Source of the DNA: Marsupella aquatica
Taxonomy: Eukaryota; Marchantiophyta
Direction of reading: 5' to 3'
Assembly: GCA_973895155.1 (NCBI GenBank)
Contig: OZ316897.1
Location: 4,774,001 to 4,838,000, forward strand
Length of the DNA: 64,000 nucleotides
Both the position numbers and the translations under genes were made by a program. Below, piece after piece: positions 11,356-23,299 of this stretch. The notes below the pieces were generated by a model. The model saw nothing but the letters and a program-made list of their open reading frames with translations. It was not told where the DNA came from and searched no databases. Numbering within the stretch: the stretch's first letter is position 1; every line of letters begins with the position of its first letter.

Positions 11356-14300
11356 CTCGGGGGTTTCACTTCCACAAAAATGGCACATCACGTGTGACAA
11401 AGTATAGGGTCATTTTATTGATTCAAAGGGAAGACTTAAGAATTTTTTGAGAAGAACAATAGGGTCTTTTAAATCAAATTTTGAGACTTATTAAAATAAT
11501 AGGGTCCTTATCAACAAAATTTTGGAATATTCCATGAATATTCTAACTTTATAGGGGTTGAAAAATTAAAAAAAATCTTACATTTTATGGGGTCTGAGGC
11601 CTAAAAACACTAGAAGAATCCGAGGTGAATTGAGATCGCAATATGTGACTCATTTTGGCTCATGTGACTTCATTGTGACTCAACGTGACTTGACCCACGC
11701 TACGACCCTTGGAGTTGCAAAAGTTGAGACCAAAAAATAGAAGTCACTATTGATACTGAGCTTTGCAACTTGCTTGATACCCATTTGTGACTGATCTGTG
11801 ACTTTATTGTGGAGTCTAGCCTTGTTTCTACGTGACTGCAATATGACTTCAGCGAGTCACATCGTAAGTCACATACATGATTGACTTACCCGCATTCAAC
11901 AACGACTAGCGTGTGACCATTTAGTGTCACAGGAGAGACCAATGGAGAACCTGGCCCGCGTCACACAATAGAACCATTTGGGACTCTATATACTCATGTT
12001 TATAACTAATAAGGTTCACATGCAAGTTATAACCATGACTAATGAACACAGAGGGACAGTTCATAAGGAGAGAGAGCACTCCACATTACAATACATAGAA
12101 ACCTGATGTTCTAACTTTAGAAATATAAGACATTGAATACAAGAAATGAACATAGCATGAATGACATCCACATGAAACAAAGCATCATATAAGCAGATCC
12201 TACATAAAACATTCATAAGAATTAAACACAATCACAATCTTGGTAAAAAATGAAGATCATTTGAATTCCAATGGAATAGTTTACAATGTGATCAATGTAA
12301 TTCAGACAAAATAGGAACTCATAATTGATGACTGCAGGATGAGATAACTGAAAGCACATGCATGATACTATGAATCTCCAAGAGGACATGATTCTTGTGC
12401 TGCTTCTTGACATCTAAAATCTACATAACATGACTCACACTACAAACAAATAATGGCATGACATTGTTATGGATCCTCTATGAACTTGCTTGGCCATAAT
12501 ACCAAAGAACCTACAGCATCTCCAAGTGTCTTTTGAGGAGGATCATCATTTGTGGCCTCAAGTCCAAGTCGTCAGCTTGCACGCGCAACTCCCTAAACCT
12601 ACACACAATGGAAGCTTAGCTCACCAACAACTTGTAGAAACAATGACCTCCCCTCTAAAACTGATAAAAACACCTGAATACAAATAGTGAAGCACGAGGA
12701 CAGAACGGGGAGAAGCGTTTTGCAATTTGGGACGACAATGCTAGGAGTATATACACATCGGGCAATAGGGAGGTCCAATAACAGTTTGAATCTGACGGAT
12801 GAAGCTCTAGGCAAATGAGCTCCAGGAGATTGGGTGCATGATTGAGCAGGCGATTGTAACAGCAGGCACCAGGCGATTGAAGGAAGCAGCATTCGGCAAT
12901 GGACCTAGGCAGCTCGCGAATTTTGCTCAGCAGCGATGTCACCTAGACCCTAAACACGCAATGCATACATCACCTAGACAACTATACTTGCAACCACGAG
13001 GTGAGTCCACGATAGGGGATTGAAGGAAGCAGCAAGTCAAGCAGGAAGTGTGGAGAGACCAATCAGTAAGCAAAAATAGGGGAGAACAGACATACATCAG
13101 CAGCAGTAGGAAACAAAAAAGATGATACTCTGTTCCATCTTAGGGTCGGGGACACTACTGCAACACCGGGACTTAGGATATGACTTGTTTTTAAACTGGA
13201 GATAGCATCCGGCAGGCCGGCGACCCATGTCAAAAGGGCAGAGCAGCAATCCGCCATGTAGCGATAGATGAGAGCAGCGATTACGATGATGAAAGATGGT
13301 CGAAGCTGAAGCAAAACCCCTAAAGATGCAGCTTGGCCATACTCTCCTTCCTCACCTGATAGCGCTAGGCATTCAACCTCCCTCTTCAATGAACCTCACA
13401 GCAACTTGAAGGTCGATAGATTTTACCTTGTCTCCTGAGCAGAAACGTCTGCATTAGCTGAACAGAGCCCGGAACAGAGCTATCGCATTTAGCCTCCCGA
13501 CTCCAAAATTGAATGCAACACAACCTCCAACTTCCAATGGCAGCTCAGTAGGTTGATCAGCTCGGTCAATGCAGGTCAGTCGACCTCAATAGCCACACTA
13601 GAAGCTCACCGCAAGTCACTCAAAGGTCAGACTAGAAGCTCCGCCGCCTTCACACCGTAGCAAAAAACAATGAGACCAATAGCAATTACGACAAAGCTTC
13701 AAAATGGCAGGTGTGTTCTTCGATCCCCAACAGATTAGCATAGAAATCCCTTGCGCTTCTACCTCCCTCCTCGTTCTACCTTGGGCTCGAACAAAACTTC
13801 AAGGAGGAATAGGGTTCCGGTATGCACTGGACAAGAAGTCAGTGAGTGAGGGTCCCGTAGTCGACGTGAGAAAAGCCGAGAGTAAGCAGAGTGAGTGAGA
13901 GTAGTGGCAGCAGAAGACAAATCAGACGCGCACTCACGCACAATGCACCTCAACAGTGAACACAGAGAACTGAACCTAGTGAGAGTCCAGGTCCTTTGCG
14001 TTGACATGAGCCGTCCTAAAGCAAATTGGACACAACACAATATTCCTCCGCCTAGCTCGCAGTGATCCTCCGCCTTGCTTGCAGTAACCAGCCTCTGCCT
14101 AGCTAGTTTGCACTGTCATGGCTGCAACTTTTTGTGCAATGACTTGGCCCTCCTGCCAACTGCGAGCTCCCAAAAGTATGTCGAGCAGATGTAGACTCAG
14201 GCACCACCTCGTAGAGCTCAACTCCAAGTCGGCAGCTCTCACTTGAAACTCAATAGCAGCTTAGCTCACCAGCAGGTTGAAAATGACAATGGACTCCCCT

Positions 14301-15186
14301 CAAAACTGATTGGCAGACCTCCACACTGACGCTCATAGCTGGCCAATCCTAAACACATTTGCACCCTAAAGTCCAGTCGCGCTCAAACACTTTCATTGCC
14401 CCCTGCAGGAAGTTCGCGACGAGTGCAGCTGGAATGAAGGTTGTCGACTCCCAATTTCCCTCGCAAAACCAACCTCCGCGGCACACTGACCCTGAACACT
14501 TAGGGCAAGTAGTACCCCCAAAATCTCTTGCAAAACCAACCTCCAAGGTACACTGACCCTGAGGGAAAGTAGTACCCGTCACATGTGGGCAGCCATCGAG
14601 TGACTTAGCAAACAGGTTGGTTTGGACATAAAAGAACCAATGCAAATGACTTAGCAAAAAGTTCAATGTGGGGAGAGTGCACTTTGGTCAAGAGCAAGGC
14701 CAAATATAGTCAGGTATGAATCCACATTATAAGTGAAAGTACCCACCATTCTGATGAAAACCCCCATATTTATACCCATTATATTTGGACTTATTGAACC
14801 ATGAGTGTGCAATATGTAGTTGCACCGGGAGTTGCATATTAGGGATTGGCATCCGAAATTGGCTAATGGGGTATGCATGCTAACGGAATTTTAAAAATGA
14901 TGTCCAATTCATATTGCACTATTGTGGAGTAACTAACATAACTTACCTATTTCTTACTTACCAGTGTTACAATAGCGACATTGGATAAAGTTGTAAGCAT
15001 GACTTCCCACAACCTCACCAAAACTTAGTTGGTATGATGTAACTAACATGACACCCACAAACTTGGAGTCGCATATTTATGAAGGTCTCGCACAAGTCAC
15101 ATAGGGGAGGGTCTCAGAATGGGTGGTTTTCTTCTAGTGAAATGTCGCAGGTGATGGGGAGGCATCCATATAGTGAGACCCCCGAG
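11356..15186. mobile_element. hAT-like element 2, 3,831 bp, no transposase seen
   Basis: The left end is CTCGGGGGTTTCACTTCC and the right end is the complement of CTCGGGGGTCTCACTATA. The flanking 8-bp duplication ATTAGCTT (11348-11355 and 15187-15194) is perfect, and the host repeat reads through once one copy is discounted. The ends match the short MITEs of this window. No frame inside looks like a hAT transposase, so it is probably non-autonomous with captured filler. Confidence 0.75.
12556..14312. repeat. internal direct repeats in hAT-like element 2
   Basis: Segments at about 12556-12665 and 14216-14312 are similar: each has CAAGTC-GTCAGC or CAAGTCGGCAGC, then GCTTAGCTCACCA, then CTCCCCTCnAAAACTGAT. 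A shorter GATTGAAGGAAGCAGCA motif occurs near 12875 and 13019. The intervening DNA is moderately GC-rich with no recognisable gene. Confidence 0.55.
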
Positions 15187-16556
15187 ATTAGCTTAGCTTG
15201 TCCCAAACTTGTGCTAAAATGCTGAAACCAGATTGGCCCTGACTCTAACAACCAACTCTAAAGTTCTTGCTCAACTGATAGTCTAGGGGCCAAGTGCAAT
15301 TGGAACTCAACCTACATGTTGACTTTGCTTTGCCTTCCCAATGCAAGCTCTTGTGGGAAACTGAATGCGGCTTGGTTGTTGTTTCGGCAAGATTTGGCAA
15401 GCGAGCAAGATAGCCCCCCCAAACCACAAGAATCCATGGCACCCCCAGACCCAGTTGAGCTAAGGAGGATATAGTCTTTCTCAAGAGATTTCCAACATCC
15501 AAGAAGTCCCTAATGGACTTCCCATTGAGAAATTATCATCATTTCCATTTGGCATTTCCTCTTGGTGTCGCGACCACCGCGGCTCATGACTTGGGCTCGC
15601 CCTTGGCCCCCAGTAGACACCACTCCCCTCATATATGCTTCTGGACACCAGCCACCCCCGGACCGGCTTTGGTCCCCTATATTTGGTCCCTAACCTACAC
15701 TCCAACCCGTACGCATGAGCACACAACTAACTTGTTATGCCCATACCTTTCTAGCTAGACGTCCGTAGGTAGAGCGTCTTGGCCCGTTGTGATTGGGCCA
15801 ACCCATTGCTCATGCCTAGGCCCTCAAAACATGTTGTCACTTGGGGTCTTGGACAGTTGCATCTAGGCCGCATGTACCGTATCTCATGCGCCCTCGGGGG
15901 AGTCACTATATGGAGGGCCATACATCATGTGCGACGTTTTAGGGTTTGACCCCCTAACTTATAAGTGAAAAAAGAAATTTGCAAAACCCTTTCTTTCTTT
16001 AAATTTTATCATTTTTTACTAAAAAATCCCTAAAAACTTTAAAGAAAGTATGTTTTACAATTAAATAGGCCTATGTGTTCTTTAAAGTCGACTAGTCAAT
16101 AAAACATGCCCTATGTTTTCTTTCGCCAAACTTTGGAAGTCTTCCGCCTCACCCATTTAAATGGGCCTATATTTTGTCGCACGTGATATGTCATTTTGGT
16201 GGAAGTGACCCCCCCCAAGCATGCACCAAGCGTCCGTTGCGTATGAAGTAAACCTCGTTAGCCTTGGGCCCAAGAGGAGCTCTCCCTCAAGCCCTCAGAA
16301 CTCAAAGCCCGTCTAGGGTCCGAACAATCCACCCTAAGCCTAGTCCCTTTCCATGACCTGACCAATCCCAGCTAGTCCAAGTCCTTAGTGTGCATCACCA
16401 GCTTAGCGCCTTGCCTTTGCTAGTGGAACGCCTTGTTGCCCACTAGTTTCTCCATATTTGGTCCCCATCGGATGGCCATCCCGGGGGCTTGGACCCTAGA
16501 GGAGCTTGGCGTTGGAGTCAGCAACACCGAAGCTAAGTGTTAAGTTAGTTGAGTTC
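15187..16556 (+). repeat. GC-rich dispersed repeat, copy B/C right part
   Basis: This continues the copy started at 10838 and ends near 16556, close to the right end of copy E (GCTAAGTGTTAA near 16536). It is interrupted again by the MITE at 15893-16219. Confidence 0.7.
15893..16219. mobile_element. hAT-like MITE 3, 327 bp
   Basis: The ends are CTCGGGGGAGTCACTATATG and the complement of CTTGGGGGGGGTCACTTCC. The flanks are 8 bp with one mismatch, CATGCGCC (15885-15892) and CATGCACC (16220-16227). It is the same length as MITE 4 and related to it in inverted orientation. Confidence 0.75.
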
Positions 16557-16636
16557 AATGACTAGAAGCTTGTGGGCAAGGAAGCATTGCACTAGCAAAA
16601 GCGATATATGCATTAAGCTAGCGATGCACACAAGGG

Positions 16637-17325
16637 ATTTAGACTAGCATTGGGAGCTGGTGGAGTCATGGGAAGGACCAAGTTTAGGGTAGACCTTCCA
16701 GACCCAAGATGGAATAAGAGTTCGCTCGGCTTGAGTGAGAGCTCCTCTCGGGCCCAAGTGCCTACTAGAAGTTCAGTTCATGTTGAACGGATGCTTGGTA
16801 CACAAGAAATGGTGCGACTTGTCATCCAATTGATAATGAGTTTGGAGGGCCCGGGCAAGGGCACCGTGTTTGCCCAATCAAAATGGGCTTAAGCACTTCA
16901 CCTACAAACATCTAATTAGAAAGTTATGGGCCTAGCAAGTTAGCTTCGTGTCTGACTAGTTGATTGGATTGGAGTCTAGGTATAGGGCCAAAAATAGGGG
17001 ACCAAAGTTGGTTTAGGGGTAGCAGGTCTCCAAAAGCATATATGAGAGGAGTGGTTTCTCCCAGTGGGCCAGCGGCAAGCTCAAGCGGTGAAGCGCCACA
17101 GTCGCGCTACTAAAGGGAGACGTTGAACGGAAACAATGATATCTCCTCAATGGGAAGTCCATTGGAGTACTTCTTGGGTGCATTGGAAAGCTCTCAAGGA
17201 GGATCACATCCTTTTGATCTCAACTAAGTCTAAGGGTGCCTTTGGTCCTTACAATTTTCAAGGGCTATCTTGCCCGCTTACTAATCGTGCGCATGCAAGG
17301 ACTGCATTGCCCTTGTGAATTATTG
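16637..17325 (-). repeat. GC-rich dispersed repeat, copy D (inverted fragment)
   Basis: The reverse complement is collinear with the middle of copy E, including the segment CATATATGCTTTTGGAGACC (complement near 17027-17046). It lacks both family ends. Confidence 0.65.
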
Positions 17326-17422
17326 TTTGCACTCCAAGTCGACTCATCATGGCTTGTGTCCACACTAGCCATGAAAAAGTAGAAAACTTTCACTTAAGCT
17401 TGCACAACCCTTGACTCCCAAA

Positions 17423-19464
17423 CTTGGGGGATCACTGCATGAAGGGTCCTACATCACGTGCGACGTTAAGTGAAATTATTATTTTTCTCGCCCTTATGTA
17501 CTTTAAAGCAGCCATTTTTTACTATGTTTACCCCTAAAACACTTTAAGTAAAGTTTTATTTTGAATACGAAATACCTATAAAGAAAAGATAAGTATCTCA
17601 TAAGTTGGAGCCTAAAATTTTGCAATCATTCAATTTGTTTTGTCTTTAAACTCAATGCAATTTACTTCCCCTTTTCACTTGATAGTACATCCCACATCTC
17701 CTATATAGTCCATAGACCATGAAACTAAATAATAATACATATTATTTTGTGGTTGTTCAACCATAGACTTGTCTATGTTGCTCTCTACACTCTCAAATAG
17801 TGTAGCATGGTGGGAACCATACACTATGAATAGGAAACTAGACATTGTTGGCTGCCTATTCAAGGCATCAGTTCTCTACCTTGCTTCACAAACCGTTGCA
17901 TGACTGGAATTCTTTCATATAATGAAGGGGAATTGAGCCAATGAAAACTTACAACTCATTTGCTTGAGCTCATGGCCTCAGAGAAGAAGCACAGGTGACC
18001 TTCATGACAAGTCATTTGAATGCAAAAGAAAGGTCCTCCCAATATAAGTGGGGCATTGAACACCTCAACATTGGGCTTATCACGGGATTTTCATGGTTTT
18101 ATGATAACATTGATGGAGTAAAATAATTACAAATTACATCCTAATCATTCTTTAAAACAACTAGCAATACTCTTACTTGCAATTATAAACAACACTGAAA
18201 ATAACACAAGGCAATACAAGACACACAAACCTCTCGGATATTTAAAAGTCAAGCTTTGAAGTTCCATCTTCACCAAGCCTCCCTTCCTGGTCTTATTGTC
18301 TTCCTTCTCTTCTCACACGTCCACATTAGAAATAATAACCATCTTGAGCCAAACAGAAAGGGCATTTAAACAAACACTAGCAAAACAGAGAGTAGGGCAC
18401 GTACATGACAAATAAATAGTCTACTCTAACACCTCCACAATGCACTACAAGGTCCAATGGCAGACCTCCTAGCTACCATTGTCCTTCCACAATCTTGTTA
18501 TTATGACATCAAGCTCTATTTTTTGACCTTTGCCTGAAGCTCCAAAGTGTTTAAACTGAACATTGGAATTGGACAGTACGTTGGCTGCCACATAACTCCC
18601 TAACTTGAACCTCAAACCTGAATTTCAAAAACACCCTAGCCTAACCTAACCTAACCCTAAATTCCTACCAAAGTCACAATGGCCTCCTTAGGGTATGCCC
18701 TTCCATGACCCTTTTGTAGCCCTCCAATATTAGTCGCAGCAATTGAGGCCCCATGAAATTGCTTAGCCACTAAATATAAAGGTGACACCCATGCATACTT
18801 TTAGCTATTTTCTTGGGAAAGGTTAAACAAAAATTAATATTATTTGGGACTACACATGTACCAATTGCATAGTGGTAAGTGTACCAATCTTGGGGGGGTC
18901 ACTTCCACGGAAGTGACACATCACGTGCGACAAAGTATAGGCCCATTTAAATGAGTGTGGTGGAAGACTTCTAAAGTTTGGTGGAAGAACACATAGGGCA
19001 TGTTTTATTGATTGGTTGACTTTAAAGAACACATAGGCTTATTTAATTGTAAAAAATATTTTCTTTAAAGTTTTTAGGGGTTTTTTAGTAAAAATGACAA
19101 AATTTAAAGAAAGAAAGGGTTTTGCAAAAAAACATTTTTCACTTATAAGTTAGGGGGGTCAAACCCTAAAACGTTGCACGCGATGTATGGCCCTCCATAT
19201 AGTGACCCCCCCAAGGTATCAATTAGAACATGCCACATGTCCTATGTATGTACATGACGTAAAAAAATCCCTAACTTTCTTAGACAATTTCATGGAATAT
19301 GACCTATTTAATGAGGGCCTATTATTCTTTAAAGCGCATCCAAAATTTTAACAGGACCCTATTAATTGTTCTTCCATAAAACTTTGAAAGTCTTTCTTCA
19401 GGACCATTTTAATGATCGTATACCATCGCACGTGATGTGGCACTTCCGTGGAAGAGACCCCCCC
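17423..19464. mobile_element. hAT-like element 5, about 2 kb, with MITE 4 nested
   Basis: The left end is CTTGGGGGATCACTGCATG followed by ACATCACGTGCGACG. A matching inverted end runs up to about 19464 (GCACGTGATGTGGCACTTCC then GAGACCCCCC). The expected terminal AAG and a clear 8-bp duplication are missing, so the right edge is uncertain. The interior is AT-rich without a recognisable transposase. Confidence 0.45.
18889..19215. mobile_element. hAT-like MITE 4, 327 bp
   Basis: The ends are CTTGGGGGGGTCACTTCC and the complement of CTTGGGGGGGTCACTATA. The flanks are 8 bp with one mismatch, GTACCAAT (18881-18888) and GTATCAAT (19216-19223). TCACTTCC-AC-GGAAGTGA just inside the left end is itself a palindrome. 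Confidence 0.8.
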
Positions 19465-19496
19465 TCCTTCCTCGAGGAGAAAATATGGCAAGGTGA

Positions 19497-19828
19497 TGTC
19501 ACACCATTCTAGGTAGTGTTAGAGTGTATCGTACTATCTAGATCTGTATGTTTGGTATGTGTGCTACATGACCCGATAAGGTTCCGTTAGGTTTGTGTGA
19601 GAGGGTAGTTCTCTCTTGTGAGGCATTAAAAGGTTATCTTTCAATGTTGAGCCTTGGAGAGAGAGGAGCTTGTGTGGTGGCTATGGTGGCTGAGAGCTCT
19701 CTCTCTATGTAGAGTGGATTCCTTGAGTACAAGGTGCATTGGCTTGACATACATGTGTGATCGGATCGGTGCGAGATCGATGGGGTATTGTTGACCGAGA
19801 TTGTTGTGCCGATTGTATTGAGATTACA
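19497..19828 (+). repeat. 5' LTR, truncated at its left end
   Basis: The segment TGTCACACC...GAGATTACA aligns without gaps over 330 bp (to 19826) with 39346-39675 in the 3' LTR. The 138 bp that precede this core in the 3' LTR (39208-39345, starting TGTGGGTTTTGG) are absent here and replaced by hAT-derived sequence. Confidence 0.8.
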
Positions 19829-19848
19829 TTGAAAGATCAGGAGCTTCA
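19829..19848 (+). other. possible primer binding site
   Basis: ATCAGGAGCTTC directly after the LTR resembles the ATCAGAGC core complementary to initiator methionine tRNA, with one extra base. The match is partial. Confidence 0.35.
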
Positions 19849-20717
19849 AACTCTGTTGTGCGGACAGAATCTCAATTTGAGTTTGTTGTTGACAATTCGT
19901 GGTAGCTCAAATCGATTGGATTTGTGTTTGACGCGGATTCATGTTTCTTGAGTCGTTGGTTCTATTGATTGAGTACACCGTTGCTATTCGATCTGTTCTG
20001 GCTTCGAGGCAACTCGTGGTTACTCGAGACAAGGGGCATGAGGGCGAAGTAGGAGCGAGCGGGCCAGCTTGCTGGTACGTGAGGAGTAGTTTGGAGCGGC
20101 CAATTTGGTACATAACTACAAGTGAGAGGTCACCCATCCCAAAGCTATTCCTTCCCCACGTGCTTAACTATGTGGTTCTTAAGTGCTTTTGTGTACACAC
20201 ACTCCTTTCCACTTTGATGTTGATGGAAGGAGCACTTAGGCATTTTGTACACATTCTGGTTTGTTTAGATTGCCATTTTGGACCAAATCATAAGTTCTCT
20301 TAAGGTTTTTGATGCTTCTGAATCCATCTAGATGCATGGATTGAACCAATTGTGCATGGATCCTTAGCTACGACATTGAACATTGAGAGGCCTATTATAA
20401 AGGCCATACATTGAACATTATGAACATCGCTTGATTGATGTATGATCACTGTTGATGTGAAGAGTTATTGTGGATCTCTTCTTGTTGATTGGATCCTCTT
20501 CACATATGCTTCTAGTTTATGCGCCATGTTAGTTTGGCGTGGGCGCTTGATTCTATAGAAGTGATCCGGGTTTGCAACCGGATATTCTATTTGTGCTACG
20601 TATTTCTCTCCTGGTGATGTTGGAGTGATGCCCAACACACCATGGTGAGTGCTTGTGTTGCTGACAGGGACAGATTGCCCTTAGGGTTAGCATATAGATT
20701 AGGTTAGGTTGGTCACC
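19849..20717 (+). other. untranslated leader of the Ty3 element
   Basis: Between the primer-site candidate and the gag ATG at 20718 lie about 870 bases with no recognisable domain. A leader of this length is not unusual for plant Ty3 elements. Confidence 0.5.
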
Positions 20718-22410
20718 ATGGGTTCTTCTGGCGCTACTGGGTTACTCGATGGACGACGGATCGGTTTCACTCGGAGTGGGGCGCAGTTTTGGCTAGCAAC
20801 ATTGGTAGCAGTCAGCAACACAGCTTCAGACAGTGATTCTGACAAGGACTTTGTGACCAGTTCTCCTTGTTATTAGGTGATTGCACCTTTGTTGTGGGAT
20901 ATGGAAGAGATGTACAGGGCTACAAAGGGCCCACGACGATAGTCTGGTGTAGTTGGCACGATTGATCTTGATGACTTCATCCAAAAGTTTGATACGTGGT
21001 GCGATATGCAGACATTGCGTAACGCCACGTTGTTTACCCCTTTCATGGCATGGAAGGGATTATTTCAGCATTTGGAGGGACCACCCATGGATGACTACCA
21101 TGAGTTTCGAAAGGCTCATTTGGTTGAGATTAAGGCATGGAGGCAGCATTGGTCGCCTAATTACGTGTCCATCACCTATGGCACTAGTGCAGCTGCCCAA
21201 CCCATTGCCACAGTTATTGCTTCTTCTAGCAGCACTAGCCAGAGTGACACACCATCCACCAGTAGCACTCCAACAACATCCACTGCTACTCCTGCCGGTG
21301 TAATTGTGACAAGGACTCAAGCTGCACCAGCATTTAACCCTGTGGTGGAGTTCTTTGAGGTACTACAACAGAACTATCAGGATGTGAGAACTGATAAGTT
21401 GAAGGGTTTTCAGGAGTTCCAGCGCAAGACTCGAGAGAGTCTACGTGAGGCATACACTTGTATGCGCAGATTGATCACTATCACCAAGGGAGTGATAGAG
21501 GCTCAGGCAATCCAGTTTTGGTACGCAATTCTGGACAGAGAAATTGCGACGCAGAATGAGAGATGTCACTCTGCTTAGGGATGCAGATCCCACATTAGCA
21601 GTTGTTTTTACACTTTCAGAGCGCATTGAGCTCAATATGGTGAATGAGAAGGTGGTGACTTCCGGATTTGACAAGGAAGCACCAAAGGCTGCATCTACAT
21701 CCACACCACAGCCTACTGCATAGAAGAGCCAGAGGAAGAAGCCTATTGCACGAGAGTCTACCAGCCAGAGACCTATGCCCTCTTATGCTAGACAATAGTC
21801 AGGATGTTGGACCTGTGGTGAGGATCATGCACAGAGATATTGCCCAGATAATAGAGGTTCAGGGGGAGCATCAGCGCCTGATCAGCAACAATGTGATCAC
21901 TGTGGAGCTCCTAGACACACCAAGGATAGGTATTTCTCACTCCATCCTGAGTTACGGAGAGGAGGATCCCGTACACATGATCAGGGAAGAGGAGGAGGAG
22001 GTAGAGGTGGTGGACATGGTCGTGGCATGCCACATGCAGGGAGATAGGGAGGTGACGTTGCCCCTACTGGAACCATAGATCCAAAGGATGCTAAGATTGC
22101 TCAATTGGAGCAACAACTAGCTGCCATGGCTAGTTCCCAAGTGAGACCTACTTGTGGTGATGGGGCATCTACATCCTATGGACCTTCCACATCCCATGGT
22201 CCTTCCATATCTTATGGAGCTGATGGAGACCTTGCCACCATGGGATTCATGTGTGGCACTACACATATTGATGCATCAACAGCTTTGACACGTGGGGCAG
22301 CCAAAGCTCTTGAGCCCCGAGGAGCAGTAGTGGAGTTAGATCCACATAGGGGGGATGCACGTTGGCAGACAAAGCTTTCTCAGTCTTTTACATTGTCAAA
22401 GACAGTTTAG
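20718..22410 (+). pseudogene. Ty3 gag (capsid and nucleocapsid), decayed
   Basis: From ATG 20718 the frame encodes a capsid-like region (Trp- and Leu-rich, about 21000-21550) after a Ser/Thr-rich linker, then a nucleocapsid with two zinc knuckles near 21808-21925. The first has Cys-x2-Cys-x3-His-x4-Cys; in the second the last Cys is Tyr. An extra A at about 21555 shifts the frame. In-frame stops are TAG at 20874, 20940, 21721, 21796, 22045 and 22408. A Gly/Arg-rich stretch follows the knuckles. The domain order is as expected of Ty3 gag proteins that coat genomic RNA. Confidence 0.8.
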
Positions 22411-23290
22411 ATTGCCTCTATGAACCCGGTTCGGACAAACCCTGGTGTGGGTAAGTTGGCAAAATCATGTAGTGATGCAGCAGGGATGACAGGTACCCTA
22501 CTGGGGGTGGCTACTGCCATAGTACGCACCCCATTATTTTCAGCGACAGACATGCTGAACTTGGAAGTTGGTCCTACAGAAGTGTTCAGATTGGCAGCTA
22601 CACTCTATGAGGACACTCCAGTGGTTGCTTCCCATGCAGAAGCAGCTTGCAGTGTTGAACCAATGAAGACCATGCGACCTACTGCTACTAGTGAGACATG
22701 GCATGTAGCAACAACAAGGTTGGTGGATTTACGAGCACGCCCTGCATTTGAGAGGACTAGGTTTAAACCTAGTGTTGTGTCATTGGATAATTGGAGTGGT
22801 ATCTTTTGATTAGTTGGGCTTTCTGGAGCAGTATACCAGCCAGAGAGAGTGTTACTGGATACTGGTGCTCAGCCCTTGATGCTGGGTAAGTCTACCATAC
22901 GTGGATTGGGATTGCGTCTAGAGGATTTGGAGGATTGTCCCTTTCCCATTCAGACTTCATTGGGGGACCTACACCTACACAACACATTACCAGGAGACCT
23001 TTTGATTTGAGGATTCAGGAAGGTCATACCATAGATAGCTCACAGATACAGGCGCGAGCTATTCTGACTAAGGCAGAGTCATATGATGTGTTGGTGGGAT
23101 GTACAGTGCTCTACCCCATGGGATTTATTCTTGATTTTTGGGAGAAATCAGTGTCATATAGACCTGATTGGCAATCAGGAGATGCTCGATTGAGCAAATT
23201 GCTAGTGAGATTTAGTGGACCTGTGGGAGGCCCTAAATCCACACCATTGTTTTTGGCAACCATTCAGTGGTGTAATTACTGGACTTGAGG
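22411..23290 (+). pseudogene. Ty3 aspartic protease, decayed
   Basis: The catalytic motif Leu-Leu-Asp-Thr-Gly-Ala-Gln lies at 22852-22872 and is intact. A downstream Tyr-Asp-Val-Leu-Val-Gly segment and a Trp-rich flap-side region match Ty3-type retropepsins. The frame moves out near 22970 and back near 23260, so at least two indels are present. TGA at 22807-22809 is an in-frame stop. The protease would process the polyprotein. Confidence 0.75.
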
Positions 23291-23299
23291 ATTTGATTG

